A stretch of DNA of 64,000 nt from Heliopora coerulea (Eukaryota; Cnidaria; Anthozoa; Scleralcyonacea; Helioporidae). The position numbers and the translations under genes were made by a program. The notes beneath the pieces are model-generated. The model did no database searches. It was not told the DNA's origin and saw only the letters and a program-made list of their open reading frames with translations. Location of the stretch: assembly GCA_030142905.1 (NCBI GenBank), contig JASJOG010000109.1:542001-606000 (forward strand), given 5' to 3'. Shown piece after piece: positions 46,060 through 61,022 of the stretch (within the stretch, counting starts at the first letter, position 1; the number at the start of each line of letters is the position of its first letter).

Positions 46060-49000
46060 AAACCCGTTTACCATTGCCTGACCATGCCTGATAGCTTGGC
46101 TCTCATCAAAAAATGAGTAGGTTCCGTTTCATACCGGAGCTGTCTATTTCAAACAATGAAAGTCAAGCAATGATGTTTTGGTTATTCATCAATTTAATGG
46201 GTGTCTTTAATGATCTTCAAACACGCATCAAAGTGTTCTTTATCGTATTGATGCATGTATTAATATCGTTAATGCCTTAAAAAGGTATCAGAAAGCCCAC
46301 GCAATTTGCATGAATGGGGAATTCCGAAATTTGACCAAGAGTGTTCCCTCTCAACTATGTAAATTAATCCCATTTAGCACAGCAGGAATTAGCAAGCCGA
46401 ACAAAACATGAATAAAGAATATTAATTACATCCATTTTCCTTATGCAGAAATCAATACATGTGGAGAATTAGCGACAATTAGATTAAGAGACACCATATT
46501 TACATTTAATGAAGTTCATATATATGATGGTCAGCAAACTTATGACCGAGCGTATGACGTTCATTGTACGTTTATATATTGAAAATGCATGTGTTTTTGT
46601 AGCACGTCTATTTTGTTTGTACAAGATTTCTTCCAAATATACGCATAAAACGAACCGAAGTAAAGCTATCTTTCTCGATAATACATATTTTCCTGTTTCG
46701 TCCTTACACTTGCTAGTTTTGTCGTATAAGTCGCGTTTGAGAGGGTATAGTTGAGTACGGTTGTTGCTCAGCCGTCAGCGTTAAATAACACAACTTTTAC
46801 CATCCTCCGAAATAACTTCCTCAGTTTCCTAAATTTCAGAAAATACGTGAAATTTTGCTCTTCTATTCCTTTCCAGCACACACGTTTTCGCTTTTAACCT
46901 GTGAATTCTAGTTCAAATAAGACCGGGTATTCTGTATTTATACTGCTTTTTGAAACAATATACCCACTTTTATATTACTGAACATTCAGGGGTGAAGTGG
47001 AGGGGGGGGCTCAGGGGGGCTGAGCCCCCCTTATTAAAATTCCATGGCAATTTGGGGGTGCTGAGCCCCCCTTTATATTTTTTTGCAGATTGTGTAACTT
47101 TAATCATGTTTGAATGTTCTGTGAAATTTATGTAAAGATTATCAGTCATTTCCAACAAGAATGATTTCAGTAATTTCTAGTCGGCCATAACATGTGCCGC
47201 CCAAGTATTGATCGTGGCGATTGTATTCCTAATATTTTACCTTTTACAAACACAGAAACACTGTTAAATTTTAATTGCAGAATTACTGTTACCAGAAATA
47301 AAAAAAAAATTAGCATTTTTCAAGTTTATCATATTTTTCTGACCTTCCCTGATGTTCAGGACACTGTGTTGGTGAGCCCCCCTTGTTAAAGTTCCAGGAC
47401 TACACCACTGTGAACATTAGCCAACTTTTTTTAGACCTATGTACCAATAATTACAGTCAGTGGCAAAGAAAAGCATAGCTACTGGGTATGGCCTGCAAAT
47501 ATAAAGTTATATACAATATTTAGATATCAGCCAAAGCATATCCATTACATTATTTTGTTGAAATTTCTAGTCTTGGCATAACCACTGCCTTGACTGCTAA
47601 TTCTGGCCCTTTTATAGAGTAACTATTGCGTTGGTACCTGTGTATGGCTTAATACCGAATATCGTAGATCATTTTAAATTTGCACAGCATGAAGTGTTGC
47701 TACAGAAGTTTTTATCATGATAATGAAAGTTTTTTTCTGAAATACGTGTTGCTATACATGTTGACGTAATGCTAAATTTGCATAGCATGACCGGTTGCTA
47801 TGCAATAGCTTTGCCAGTGATTACACTATTCGGACGTGTGTACGTTTTACCTTGCCTTGGTTGCCATAGTCAGATTGAGAACAAGTGTCATTTATTTCCA
47901 TGTCTTGACCGCATTATGGGCGACCCACACAAAGAAGTCACGTGACCTCAATTTTCTTAAAACAGTCCTATGAAATTATAACTTCGAAGAACTCATGCTC
48001 GGAGTGATGTTTTAAATAACAGTCTGGAATTTGGATCTTCAGAGATATTAATTTCAGAACTTCGTACTGTATTGACTTAAAAAAGGGGTCTCAAAGTGGG
48101 GTCAACTATCCCAAACGGGGTCGCAAGCTGTCTCAAATGGGGTCGCAAGGATCGACTAGGGTTGCTAGGGTCACTCAGTACTTAATGGGGTCACAAGCAG
48201 TTTTTAGTAGTCACGGGGGAGCGCAGTAGCTTCGACGAGTTCTAGTTTTAGCTGTGATATCAGATTAGCAAGGGGAGGAACCGGAGATCCCGAACCCTCC
48301 AATTATTTCACGAGACATGGTTTTTCCTCTGGGAAACAAACAGCTGAACACTTTGTTTCTGTTAACTAATAGTCCTTTTCAATACTAGTTCGTGTACAAT
48401 GGTTGCTGGGTTTCACGGAATATTTATTGCTTCTTTCAAGCCGCTCAAGTCTCTTTGATTTGGGTACGGTATTTGTCTGGGTCCCCCAAAAATTTTGTCC
48501 TGCCAGTGACATGTAACAATTGGCTACATCCGATCAGGTAGTGTTATTTCTTGTGGTATTTCATCCAGCCGATTCCGTAATGATAGGGCTGACTCTGTTG
48601 TCGAAGGACACACACTAATAACATTTTGATCCTTATTTTAATAACAACATTACCTGAATAACTTCGTCGGTTTTTCATGATGAGATAAACAATGAGTTTG
48701 CGCAATCATCATTAGAATCTGAAAATGATCGCGGGGCGCAAAATCTCAAATGTAATCGGATCCTCAGATTTAGTTTAGTTTTGCCCTGATAAATGAGATG
48801 GCTAGTCACGTATGGCTATCAACCGTTATGATACGACCTGCCTTGTTATAAAGATTTTTGTAATTTATCTTGAAGATCTTGAGAACAGTTGTTCTAACCA
48901 TGTCACATCACTCAAAGCATGGCAAGACAAGAACTTCGTAGGTGGTCTTACGTACATTTTCGTCATTCAAATCTTTTCATCGTCTCAACATTCCAATTCC

Positions 49001-52000
49001 TGCCGAGACCTATTTAGTCAGGCGATCTTGCAATGTGTTTCGCCTAGGGAACGCATTTGTCTATGACACCAACGGTTTTACCTAGACCAGTGTATGTTGC
49101 CAAATTCGATTGACAAAGAGTTTCCTTAATTACGTGGGATTGTTTGTCGTGATTAAATTAGTATAAAGTCAACCTTAATTACGTTTAATATTTATTCAAC
49201 TCTAAATTCCAAACATCGTATCGATTTCATACACCGTGGCATTGCTCGCTCTCAGGTTTATGTCATAACCGAAATGGTTGGGATGGACGACAATAAACTG
49301 TCAGAAAGACAGAATTGGGGGGTCCAAGATTTAACCACCGAAATAAACCTGATTTAATAATTTCCTTGTAGGCAGTCGTGAGGTGAATGACGTGAAACCG
49401 TAATATCCTAACTGGACGTTCAGCCACATGAACGTGAACATTACCGACGGCGTCTCCTTAAAAGTTTGCAGCATATTTTGAACTTCACTCACTACATGTT
49501 AAGAGTATTTGTAAATCCTTCCACCATGTTAACATCATACGCGTAGAAAGCTGGCGGTTGTTTTGAAAGGGGAGCTCGAGCCAAAATACAAATCACGGTG
49601 GTCCTCTTCCACTCGAGAAAAAGCTGTTGTCGTTCTCACTTTTTCGGCACTAGCACGGCGCCATTTCAGACTTGGCTGAACAGCTCGAGGAATTTTGACC
49701 ATTGGTACGTCAAATTCTACGCAATGAAGTCAAAACTGAAGAAAAAAAACCCGATGCAAAGTCATACAGTATTAAGCTATTGAGCAAACTTCAAAATGAT
49801 CACGTTCAAAACCAGGAAATTAGAGAATCACTACGAAATTTCTGGTGCCCGAAACTTGATATCCCAAAGCTTTTCGTGCTACTAAGCGTTAAAAGTAATG
49901 ACCCCTCACCCTTCATTTGAAAGGGGTTTTTCTGACTTTTCACTGGAATTGCACTAACTAACTAAGATAAAGGTCAAAAGATATTGAAACTTAGTTACTT
50001 TGACTGTTATGCGTTGTTTCGTTCAATGCAAAACATCAGCTATTTTCGTAATGAAAGTGCCTACTATCGTCAGACAGTGACCTCTTGAATGTACAGGATA
50101 AGGTCACGCAGGAAAGAGAGTCAGTATGGAATATCCGGCCCAGTGATGTAAAGAGCAATAATCCAAGCCAGGAAATAATAACGATCAAAATACAGTCGGT
50201 CCACGACACGAACGTACGTCATCCTTCATGCGTCATCCGTCTATGAAAATCGAAAGGCAAAGTGATTGGTAAGGAAATGAGGTAGAAACGAAATCCCGAA
50301 AATAAACATTTTGTTAACTTAGGATTTAAGCAAAATACAAGGTGAAAACAGTAACGGTGACATTTCGACAAACTTTATTGCAAACTATTTATCAGGTTTG
50401 CAAAAGGCTTTGCAGTAAAATCGAAGTTAAAATATTGTGACTAAGAAACCTTTCGAAGTCGAGATCCCTTTTATACATTTTTTTGTATTAGATCAGTACT
50501 GTTCATTTATGCAAAGGACCAGCGTGTAATTCGAATAACTGGCTTCTAGGCAGCCACTGGGTGAATTAGTGTCATATAATTCTCAACTTGGTGTATGTCT
50601 TAAACTCACTTGAGCATCGCGATCGATGACGAACTGCATGGACTGTCAGAGTCGTTGCATGTATAAGTGTATGAGGTGGGGGGGGGGGGGGGCTTCAAGG
50701 GCTGCTGTCCCCCTAAATTGTAAGAAAATTATTCTATTCGGGCAAAACATGGTCCTGTCATTCGGTCAAAAATAGTCTTATTAGTGTTTTAACAAATAAC
50801 ATCGACTTGTATTCGTCAATTAAGTGAAGATCCTCAGAGAGATTCATGGAGTGACCCATAATAACTGGTTAGTTGCAATCTCTCTAATTTTCAGATTCAT
50901 CCCAGTAGAAAATTAGGTGATTTCTTCATTGTGATTTTTTTTAAATTAATTCTTTTTGATATTTGCATGGTGATTCCATTGAAATGTTCTAGCTAGTCAT
51001 TTTTAACGAATACATCCCTTAGAAATAATGGTGGAAATTGGTGTCCTTCAGAGGGTTATATATTAAATAGATAGTCTCTGAAGAAGTTATACGTGATATG
51101 ACGTCACAATTCATTCAGGCAAATTTAGTTCAGCCCCCCCCAAAAAAAAAAAAAATTTGGCCCTTACACCTATGATTGCATGTCCCAGGATGTCAATCGC
51201 AAAGCAAAAATTCACTGCTAGAAACGCACCTTTTGTGGGATATAAAAGTACTCCAAGTGATTTAACTTGGCATATCAAGCCATGTCTTGTGAACATGAAC
51301 AACGTCAGTCAAGGTCATTGTAGTGCCCACCAGTAAAAATCTGGGGAAATAGGGAGGAGGGAATGGATTATCTAGATGAACCTGGAGGGAATAGATTATC
51401 TAGATGAGCCTGGCGGGATTTGAGAGTAATAAAGTACTTTACAGTCATCAGCTGATAAGGAACGCTTTAGCGCCATTGAACTCAATATGTGTTGAAACGA
51501 TTACTCCTATATTCATTTCCATACTGATTGCAATTGAACCTGAAATAGAAGTGACAAGTGACGAATGCGGACGGTCAACTGACTTACGCTATAATGGGAC
51601 AATGAAACTGATAACCTGTTAACCGAGTAAGGGCACCAGATGCCTGTCAGCGGTCAGGTAGTCAATCTCACGCCCAACGACAAGGACACGGGAATGGTGT
51701 TCACAGTAAGGATCCGGGTTATGCTTGATTTAAGCATTAGGATTCGGGTTAGGATAACCGCTAGCTATTAAGGATTGAGGTTAGTGTTTTACCAGTTACT
51801 GTTACTGTTTACATAGGCGTCGCGAGGGGGGCCAGGGGGTCATGGCCTTCTAAACTTAAATTTGGGGGGCCTGGCCCCCATTTCATATCATAAATTTCGT
51901 AAATTGCCACTTTGATCAACGACTTTTGTGTGGAAATGGGTACTGGATAAAATTCATCACTTAAAATCAGTAAAAGCTCAGGATATGCCACAATTTTGCT

Positions 52001-52800
52001 TCCCTCAACAAATTAACCCTAGCCACGCCACTGTCTGTTTGGTTTATTTGGCTGGGCTTTGGGCTTGGGTAATACTGTTATACCAACACCACAACCAACC
52101 CTTACCCTAATTTTTGTCTTTACTGTGACCTTTACGTCTTAGCCTAACATGATTCAAACGACCACATGTGCTTCCTTGAATTAAGTGAGATATTCTTGGG
52201 CGTTTTTTAGATTACTAACCTTAATTTTTATATTGTAGTTATCGATATAGGCATTTTATTTTATCACGTATGGTAGACTCATTTGTTTTATTCAACTTTT
52301 AATTTTCTTTGAGGGCCACAATCTTATCAGTGTTTCTGCTGTTTAGTGTCATCCTCCATAAATAAAGTCGTCTGTCTGTCTATCTGTATTTCTACCCGAT
52401 GACAATGGGTCGCGTGAGGGGGAACACTAAATACCTGGTATAAATCTATGCCCCTCCATGTCAACCATGTTATGCGAGGGATATGAAATTCTGAGTACCA
52501 GGTTGATTATAAATTAACCCAGAATAAGTTTGTATCATTGACAAGCTAGACATCTCAACTTGCAAATTAGAAGGTTTTGAGGTTTTCCAGACTGAAGTTA
52601 AAGAAAATCTGCCGAAATTGTCTGAGGAAATTTCAATATTTCATCGTAAATTCGATGAAACAGAACATATTCGAGAAGGATTGATTTGATTTCCAAACAC
52701 CGAGAAGAAAATCAAACTAGACACGACTTTCGAGTTCATTTTATGAAAAGTAACATTTCATAGATGTTTTGACCATGTCTGTTGTTGAATTTCCAGTTTT
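46060..52800. other. No confident gene; scattered MITE fragments
   Basis: A repeated motif around AGGGGGGCTGAGCCCCCCTT occurs near 47000-47080, 47370 and 51830-51880. Short G-runs occur near 50680. A family fragment of the foldback repeat lies near 50295-50430. Open frames here lack splice or family support. Confidence 0.45.
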
Positions 52801-52831
52801 GAGGAATAATTTTCAATATCTAACATTTGTA

Positions 52832-52837
<6 letters not shown>

Positions 52838-52868
<31 letters not shown>
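52838..52868. repeat. (TA)n microsatellite
   Basis: About 15 TA units. Confidence 0.95.
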
Positions 52869-52870
<2 letters not shown>

Positions 52871-53189
52871 GAAGAAATGACTTTATTAAATATAACATTT
52901 CAAGTCACAGCCCCTTCTTCAGATTACATCCATCGACCTTGTCTAGAGTTTAAATAGTTTCGCCGTCCGTAAATTATACTATTTTAATTACAATAAATGT
53001 AATAAATATTATATATTATATGACATTATATATTATAAATAATAATTACTTATAATACATATATTAATATCTATGTAATATAATATAAATTTGAATTTAT
53101 GATATGTATTGATATATACACACGCGCGCGCGCACCCCCCACCCCCCCCCCCCACACACACAGATATATACAGTACATATATGTAATAT

Positions 53190-53287
53190 TTAAAAACCGA
53201 GCAGGAGTGCTTTATCGGGGATTTAAAGCACGAGGCGATAGCCGAGTGTTTTAGACCCGATAAAGCACGAACTGCGAGTTTTTTAAA
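53190..53287. repeat. Hairpin repeat with GATAAAGCAC arms
   Basis: GAGTGCTTTATCGGG and CCCGATAAAGCACGAAC are inverted, with a third related word (TTTAAAGCACGAGGCGATAG) in the loop. Confidence 0.7.
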
Positions 53288-54383
53288 TGTCTACTAAAAT
53301 GAACCCCCTAATACGCTAATTCGCGAAGAAAGTTTGGAAATTTATCTTCCGTAAGCCGAAAAAATTGAACTTGTTCTTTACATGTAAAGGCACATGTGTC
53401 TTTATTTCATATATAGATCCGATACGCTTATGATTTTCTTTTGTCTTTTCCTCATGAATATTTAATGAATTTTAGAAATATATATATATATATATTAATG
53501 CCGAGCATAAAATACGCAGAAAAGAGTCTTTCATTTTAAAGTAAAAAATGTTGTAAAGTATCGTTGTGTCTTTAAACATCGTAAGAGAATGAGTAAATAT
53601 TAAGTTATATGAGTTATATAAAGTTACTATAGTATTTAATATTGATTTTCTGATGTTTCAAGACACAGCGAAACGTTATAAAAAACTTTACTTTAAAATG
53701 GAAGTGACTTTTCTGTGTGTTTTATGCTGGGCATTAATATTTATTTTGACATTACGCGAACATGCCACCTGGATCATAGTTAACTACTTTTATATGTCAA
53801 GGACACAATATTTAGGAAATATCAAGATCGGCGACGTGCCGTCATGTGTTTATTGATGTTGTTGCGTCACCGATGATCTCTTTATTGAAATATGGAGGTC
53901 AAGCTGACTGATACTGTTGAAAGAAATCGATTTTATGATGATAGCTTATTTATATATAATTTGTCTTGGATTTATTTCCGAGGTGGCGTTGCTGTGTGTG
54001 AACGATTTACCAGTCGAAATACCTCTCCAGTGCAGCGTTTTCTTTTCCAATAGCAAAGAAAATTTCTCTTATTTGGTGATACGACGCAATCACTCTTCTT
54101 CGGGAGTGGACAATCGAATAACCACTTCAATCCTCGTTCCACACCACATATAGTGGGAAAGCTAAGCTTATCAACAACAGGTCATACTATGCTAATTTAA
54201 AATATTCTATGCATAGCAACAGATCATGCTACGCAAATATAAAATTGCGTACGATATTTAGACGTCAAGCTAAGCATATCCATTCACATGTACTTTTGTA
54301 GGAATTTCAAGTCGTGCTTATCAAGCTTGACCGCTAAAATTCTTATTAAATGAATTTTGTGTTGTAATCATCACGTTGGTGGC

Positions 54384-54735
54384 CAGTAGCGGATCCAGAC
54401 TTGGCTGAAAGGGAGGACCCAGCCTAGGAGTAGTAATTAAACATTTAAATTTCCTCTTCCGCTCTGAGCATCTCCAGAGAAATCATGTTTAGTTCTTTGG
54501 GATTGCTTTTAGTGACCACCGAGATACTCAAGTGTGAATTTATAGTATTTACCAGACTGTGCAACTATAAACCTTTTAACTTGACTTTTATAAACTACAT
54601 GGAAGATCAACACTTGTAGCTGTTTTCTTTTCCTACTTCTTTAGTTAGTAAGCCAATTTTATCATGAATTGTACTGGTTATTATCTTACTAATAGGGGGG
54701 GCAGGCCTCTTGGGTCCCACCCTGGATCCGCCACT
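54384..54735 (+). repeat. hAT-like MITE with CAGTGGCGGATCC ends
   Basis: The inverted ends are CAGTAGCGGATCCAG and the reverse complement of CTGGATCCGCCAC. TGGTGGC occurs at both borders (54377-54383 and 54735-54741), a probable target duplication that overlaps the end by a base or so. Confidence 0.7.
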
Positions 54736-54744
54736 GGTGGCTGT

Positions 54745-57700
54745 ATATGGCTCGAATATCGTAGATCAGAATTTTAAATTTGTATAGCATGACTGGTTGC
54801 CACGCTCATCATCGCCACTGACTAAATATAACGCTCCCTAGCCGAATTCATGATGGGTGACAGTGATTTTAATAACCTCTATTACGCTGTTGTTTGTTTT
54901 ATTTTATTATTGTTTTTCTTTCAAACCGAAATACGAAGTGTGTATTCATACTGAATTTTGTTTCATTATCCGGATTGAAATTCATGTGAATTTATCTTCA
55001 TAAAATGAAAACAAAAGGCAGTTTTTAATCAAAATTCGTTTTCAAATTAAAACAAAAGTCAAAATAATTCTCAATGGTGAAAAAAAAAAAATTCCACTGA
55101 CATCAATCGCCCACAGTAATGTTATCGAAACGTCTCACAGGATGCAGGATTTCTCTTTCTCCACCTTTTTCACCGTGATCAATTCTTAGCTGAAGTTTAA
55201 ATTGCTGAAATAAACTCCTTTTTTTTTAAATGGGAAAAGTTTCTAAACTACATTTATGAACTTTGAGGATATATGATATATCTGATGTTCGTTATGCCTC
55301 GCTTCAGTTCGAATCCTTTGCCCCTAAATGACCTTGGACAAGCCGGACAGCTGCTCTACCTACACCAGTGCTAAAGACGAGTCACTTACGAAAGCAGGAC
55401 GTGGACAAGTTATTTTTACTATCCACATCCTGCTATTTTTACCCGCCGACATCACAAGCAGAGTTTCAGTTTCTATTTACGCACCAGAACTGTGCCCTCC
55501 TCTGAGTCCTTTATCTGAAGCAATCTCTGACTCGTGATCCCCATGCGTCAGTAGTGGAATAATTCATGTCGTGACGTAGTTGTCGCGTCAAAACAGTGGA
55601 GAGAGCGTTCTCAGGTCTTGCCATAGTTATATGGGTAATGTTATTATTGAGAATTACAAGTTCAGTAAACAGCTGAAGGAGTGCGGATTCATTTTATAGA
55701 GTTCTTGAGCTAGTGTTTGAGCGGGTGAATGATTATATTTTCGAGAAGAGTCTCGCAGGCAATCCACAAGTTACAGTTTAGCTGAAATACTGAACAGTGA
55801 GAACAAGAGGACAATTTGAGTTCCGTCGCTAAATCTTCAACAAACTCTTTGGCCAACATCGGGAACATGATCAACGCACATTGCGAGCAAAGCAAGGTTT
55901 ACTGGGTCCAAGACGAGAAGAAATTATACAATTTTAGAATTTTAGAGTTGTCAGGTATGTGAGTATTGAACTGCAGTACTTAATGTAGAACTCAGTACAA
56001 TATTTGGTCGAATCATTGCACATCTGATAGCTTGGCGAGGACAACCACATTTACATAGATTAAGTCACCTTTTATATTAATTTTATTTTATTTAGCTTTG
56101 TGCCTTTGAACATATAAACGCATTTAGCGAAATCCTCCCAAAAAGCATGTTATATCTTTTATTTGAATTCGGGTTGGCGTTCAGTTATAATCAGTCTAAA
56201 GTTCTAAGCTACCTTTCAATCTTTACTTTGAGGAAGAAAACACCAGAAGCTTTCACCCAAACGAATTTCCAAAGCCTTCTTTTTCAAGTGCCACCCAGTA
56301 TTTCCGTAAACTACTTCTAAATGTATCAGCCGAGTTTGTCAAATGATTTTCATTTAAATATCAAGACAATGCTGGGCTCAAGCGAGTTTAATTTGAGGAA
56401 CTGGCAGCCATCGAGCTCCCATGCTGCATCAGCAGTCAGGCGTCTGGCGCCTGGTGGTTTATTTTGAGGTGCTCGTTGCGTTCAAACCGGCGTTAAATTT
56501 GTTCCTTTGAAAAAATTCTCTGGAGTCTTGTGTTAAAATCAACAAATTGTTAGCTCGTTCAACAGACTGTTAAATCATTGCTTTATTCCCGACATTAAAA
56601 GGACATTTACAGCCACGCGCATTAGCGGCTTATGTTGCAGTAATAATGTTGACCGATGCTGACGTCAAAATAAACGCGAAACTTTGTTGACTAAAGTTCT
56701 GCCTGATACGCCAGCGGTCTTGTTTTATTAATTCCAATTATAATACAGACCTTTACAGATCTGAACCAAAATTACGAGGTGGAGGATCTTCGCCGTGACT
56801 CCGACTAAAGTCAGAACTAAATTGTCACAGGTCGGCTTTGCTTAACGTGCAGTCATCAACGCATGTTGTGAATAAACACTTTCGTAGACTGTCGATTTGA
56901 TTTATATCTCGTGTGTATGGAATCGATATCTAAAAGAAAAATGCAAATTCAAGTCACAGATTTAAGTCTTATGATGCCCCACTGTCTGCTTGTTGAATTT
57001 TGATAGTTTTTCGCTTAAGAGAGTTGATGCGTAATGGCATCCTCATAGTCGAGTTACTGGGGCACTCAGGTTCCCTCTGCAGAACACTAATTCACTTTGT
57101 GACAAAACGAGAGGGTGGCCATTTATTTCTCACAATTTTTTATTTTCAAGTTGTCCATAGTTGTCAAGATTAAAAACAAGTTCTGCTGAAAGCTGGCAGA
57201 CACATTCAACGTAACTACAAGCGTGAGTTATGCAAAGCATAAACAAGCTGTCTGGTACGGTCGACCAAGGCTGTTCTTTCGGTAAATTCAAGACAAAACA
57301 AAAAGACTTTGTCTTTGTTTCGCCCTTTGTCTCTCACATGGCTGGCGTTTACTCATTTGGTTACCCTTATGCTTGTCAAGTTGAAGCTCTACTCTCAAAG
57401 GAACCCCATTTCATTGTCTTGTCCTGTGACTATATCTTGGTTTAATCGTGTCAACATTTAGCCTTAGAACATCAAACCCAGTCGGACGGCGTTCGATTTT
57501 CTTTCATTTTACTCCTTTCAAAAGAAAATTAAGAAGCAGCTGCTTTTGAAAGGTTCTATACTTATTTCCATGGGTACTAATTTATAATATTGAGACAATG
57601 AACTGTCACTACGTCTATCGTTTATATTCTAATTACCTTCGTGTCCAGATCTCCTGATTGAACCTTAAGGAAATACTATTCGATCTTTTGTCTCCTTTCT

Positions 57701-59350
57701 ACTTGGCCAGTGCATTATTAATTATGCATCTAACTGGCCTCGGTGCGAGTTCTTCCAATAATAAAAACATCAAAAATTTGACAGCTAGCTGATAACAATG
57801 ACATCAGATTCATGGGTTATCGCGGAAACTAAACTTTATCGCAGGTAACTCGATCATGATGAGCTTCCAAACGTGTGATTTTATTTTGACTATGGGTAAA
57901 CCGGTTTCGCTATTAAGGCATTTGCATAGCGATAGTGACGTCGGAATGTTCTCCTGCCAAAGTGAGCGTGATTCGTTGTCTGCGAATAGAAACCTACCTC
58001 CTCAAAGTGCTGCCTTGTTCAGGAAAACCGCATAAAACGCCTACAGGAAGGAAAACTGTCAATGAAACTGACATCATAACGTTTTAGTTTTAGGTATCGC
58101 CTACTTAATAAGGTTTTGGTACATCATTTCAAGCTTCGATGTTCGAACTCAAAATGTTTAATGTCGTATTCGTACAAGCTTAACGATTCATCATGACTCC
58201 GGGTTTGCGTATTGCATTGGAATTTCGAGAAGCTTATAATCAGGAAATTTCTTTTTAAAAACGTTGAAACTTTTCAAAAGCAGGATATGAACGTCTTGAA
58301 ATCTCCAGCATGACTACACTGCCCATTGCCACGTTGTTTCTTTTGAATCCTAAAGTTTGATTTCTGATTTATCGTTGCTGTCGCCCTAGCTTGCTTAAGA
58401 TCCCTTGCTTACTATTTCTGTGAAAGATAAAGTGAAGAAGTAGTTGGTGGTAAATAGTATTTTTCGACAATGCATGTTTTATCTTGGAGCAGCGAAAATA
58501 CTTTTTATTGTAATACGAAAGCCCTCGTAAAATGTCTCGAATTCATTTATCATATTGGTCGCTTGAGTCACCCCTCCCCCAACAAAAAGAAACAATCACC
58601 TAGGTAAATCTAGAACTGAAAAGGAAAATCAAAATTAACTGCCAACCAACAACCGGTTCAGGTAAGGGTTACTGGTGAACTATTAAAATGAATAAGAAAC
58701 AAAAATTTTAAAAAAACAGGAAGATAAACAAATGTTGCACTCTGATATGGTTTTTTGCTTCTTGGCTGAAATGTCAAATTAGTCTGTCATCTGTATTGAT
58801 CAATTTTTAATACCACCAAAAGGTTGTCTTTGTAGACCTAAACATACTCTTTATATGAAGCTTTAAAATAGTCGGTCCATAATGACATGCTGATGATGCT
58901 GTCGGTATAACGATATATCGAGGTTTTCGTTATGCCTGTGATTGGTGACATTGAAAGATCGCTGATATACTGAAGAACACTGGTTATGGTACACGGATAT
59001 ACTGCACGGGCGGATATTTTATTGGAAAGAATATTTCATTGCCAATTGCCAAAAAAGGGAAGTAAATTTTACACCAGACACACACTTTTCATTTAGATGA
59101 GAAAAATTAGTCGGATCAGTCTTCTATCAATATACTCTGGACGCCTAATGGAGCGCGGTGCAGCTCCATTTGAGAAAAGATGGGTTAAATAAAACGACAA
59201 GTTTGAATTAGCGAAGTCGGTGTATCGATAATGTCGGTATACTTCTCGTACTGACCATTCCTAAGCAACAAATAATATTTATCTATATCAGCGAGTTCAG
59301 TAACTAAATTTGGTGGGAAACTTCGGGCATGCAAACCAACTAAATCGTCT
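54745..59350. other. No confident gene
   Basis: Only chance-length open frames are seen. I found no long inverted repeats or spliced exons in this stretch. Confidence 0.4.
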
Positions 59351-59352
59351 AA

Positions 59353-59928
59353 GGTCCTGACCCCACGTATCCGTTTTTGTTTAAAAAAAACAAATTCTTT
59401 TCTCCGTTTTCAAAAATATTTCGTCCACACGCTAGCGTTTTCGAATCGTTTTCGCCCGTCCACGCAAATACGGAAACACGATTTGAAAACGATAACAACC
59501 TACTTGGGCAACAAAGTTACCCCACCAAGTACGTGAGTGTTTTGTTCTAACCCAAAATATTGCGGTCTTGTTCACTCTCAAGACCTTTCAGATTGGCTTC
59601 GAAACCGGGAGTGAAAGTTACCTGATAATGGTAAGCCTCCTCCTCAAGTAGTCAGCTTGGACATTCGGCAAAACTAAGTTGATCTCAAGATACGCAATTA
59701 GGCTTGAAAAAAGGCCAAGTAAAAGCGGTACGAAGGTGATACGTCCGTCTGCCATTTTAAGTCTCGCACGGGATGCCAAACCATTACGTAAGCATTTTTG
59801 AAAAGTTCCAATAAATCCATCCACACGAGCATATGAAGACGGTGTTTTAAAAAATTTCCATTCTAGGAAGCGTTATTGAAAAGTTCCGTTTTTGGTGACC
59901 ATATTCGCCGGATACGTGTGGACGGTGT
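59353..59928. repeat. MITE with CCACGTATCCG ends
   Basis: CCCCACGTATCCGTTTTT on the left is mirrored by CCGGATACGTGTGG on the right. GTTTTCG words cluster inside. Confidence 0.6.
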
Positions 59929-60939
59929 AAAGAGGAAGTCCTACTGAATAATCAGTTGTGAACTAGCTAAAGAGTCAATCGACCAGGGTGGCATTTTAAG
60001 TCAAACTGCTCTTACTGATCTACTTAAAAAAAACCCCAAAATACGAAGAAAATAAAAGTAGAAAGTAGGAATAGTATAGCTTGCAGGAATTTGTGCCTAA
60101 TTAAACGCTGAAACCTTACGCAAAGTCGTAAAATAGGCAAAACCCTTATGACAAAATTTTGGACTATCTTTCATTTTACGCAAATATATAATTGGCTGCC
60201 ATCCTCGGTTCTTCAGACACAGCTCTCAATTCACAACTAATGAGGGAGGATTTTACCGCTACTGGGTAAGCGGTAAATTGGTTGGCTGCACTGAACTGCA
60301 TATAAGTACTAGGACAGAGTGCTTCTCAGTTTCGTGAAACATGGTCGAACTTTCATTGAAAACTCACTCCTTGCAATGCTGAAGATGGTCTTACGCACGG
60401 TCGATTTATTCTTTTTAACAAATGTTGAAGTATTTTAAATGCTGTTTGCAAAACGAGTGGCCATTCTGTAGCGCGGTACTTAAAGACTTGGCGAAGCCGA
60501 GTGTCCTTATATCTCGATACACAATTGATTAGGATTTTGCAAAATTACGTCTAAAATTGCTCTAAATCATCTTCGGAAACTGGTAAAAAGTTTCTGAATT
60601 GGAAAAACAAAGCTTTACGATGTGATCCGAGATGCATGAGGCACCAGCAGTGTTTGTAAATTTAATACAGAACCGATGTTTTATTAATCAATTCTGTATC
60701 ATATTCGTAGACAGTGATCAAACTTTTATTTCCTTATATGTTTCCCTCACGATTCGTTAATGATATAGAGAATGTCTGTCTGATAATTTATTCAAAGAAT
60801 GTAAGACAATAATTTGTCTTCGGGGATTACCTTGTCAACTCTAATTATGTCCAATAACATATAAGGGTTACGTTTAAGGCTATCTTGGGTTAGGATTTGC
60901 GCTAGGCCAGTTTCTTCGGAGCACTTAAGCATGTAGACC

Positions 60940-61022
60940 CGAGTTGAGGTCTGGTTTAATAAACTTAATGTGCAGTGCTTCTATAATTGAAGAAGCACTG
61001 CGCATTAAGTTTATTAAACTTA
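60940..61022. repeat. Short hairpin from the core of the 1 kb palindrome
   Basis: GTTTAATAAACTTAATGTGC and its near mirror meet at ATAATTGA; the same sequence is the inner arm of 9228-10295. Confidence 0.8.

Noticed and set aside
53917..54153. 78-codon frame with a hydrophobic, signal-like N-terminus
   Set aside because: AT-rich DNA easily gives hydrophobic frames; there is no splice, homology or neighbour support.
59618..59824. 68-codon frame on the - strand with a hydrophobic segment
   Set aside because: It lies entirely inside the MITE at 59353-59928.
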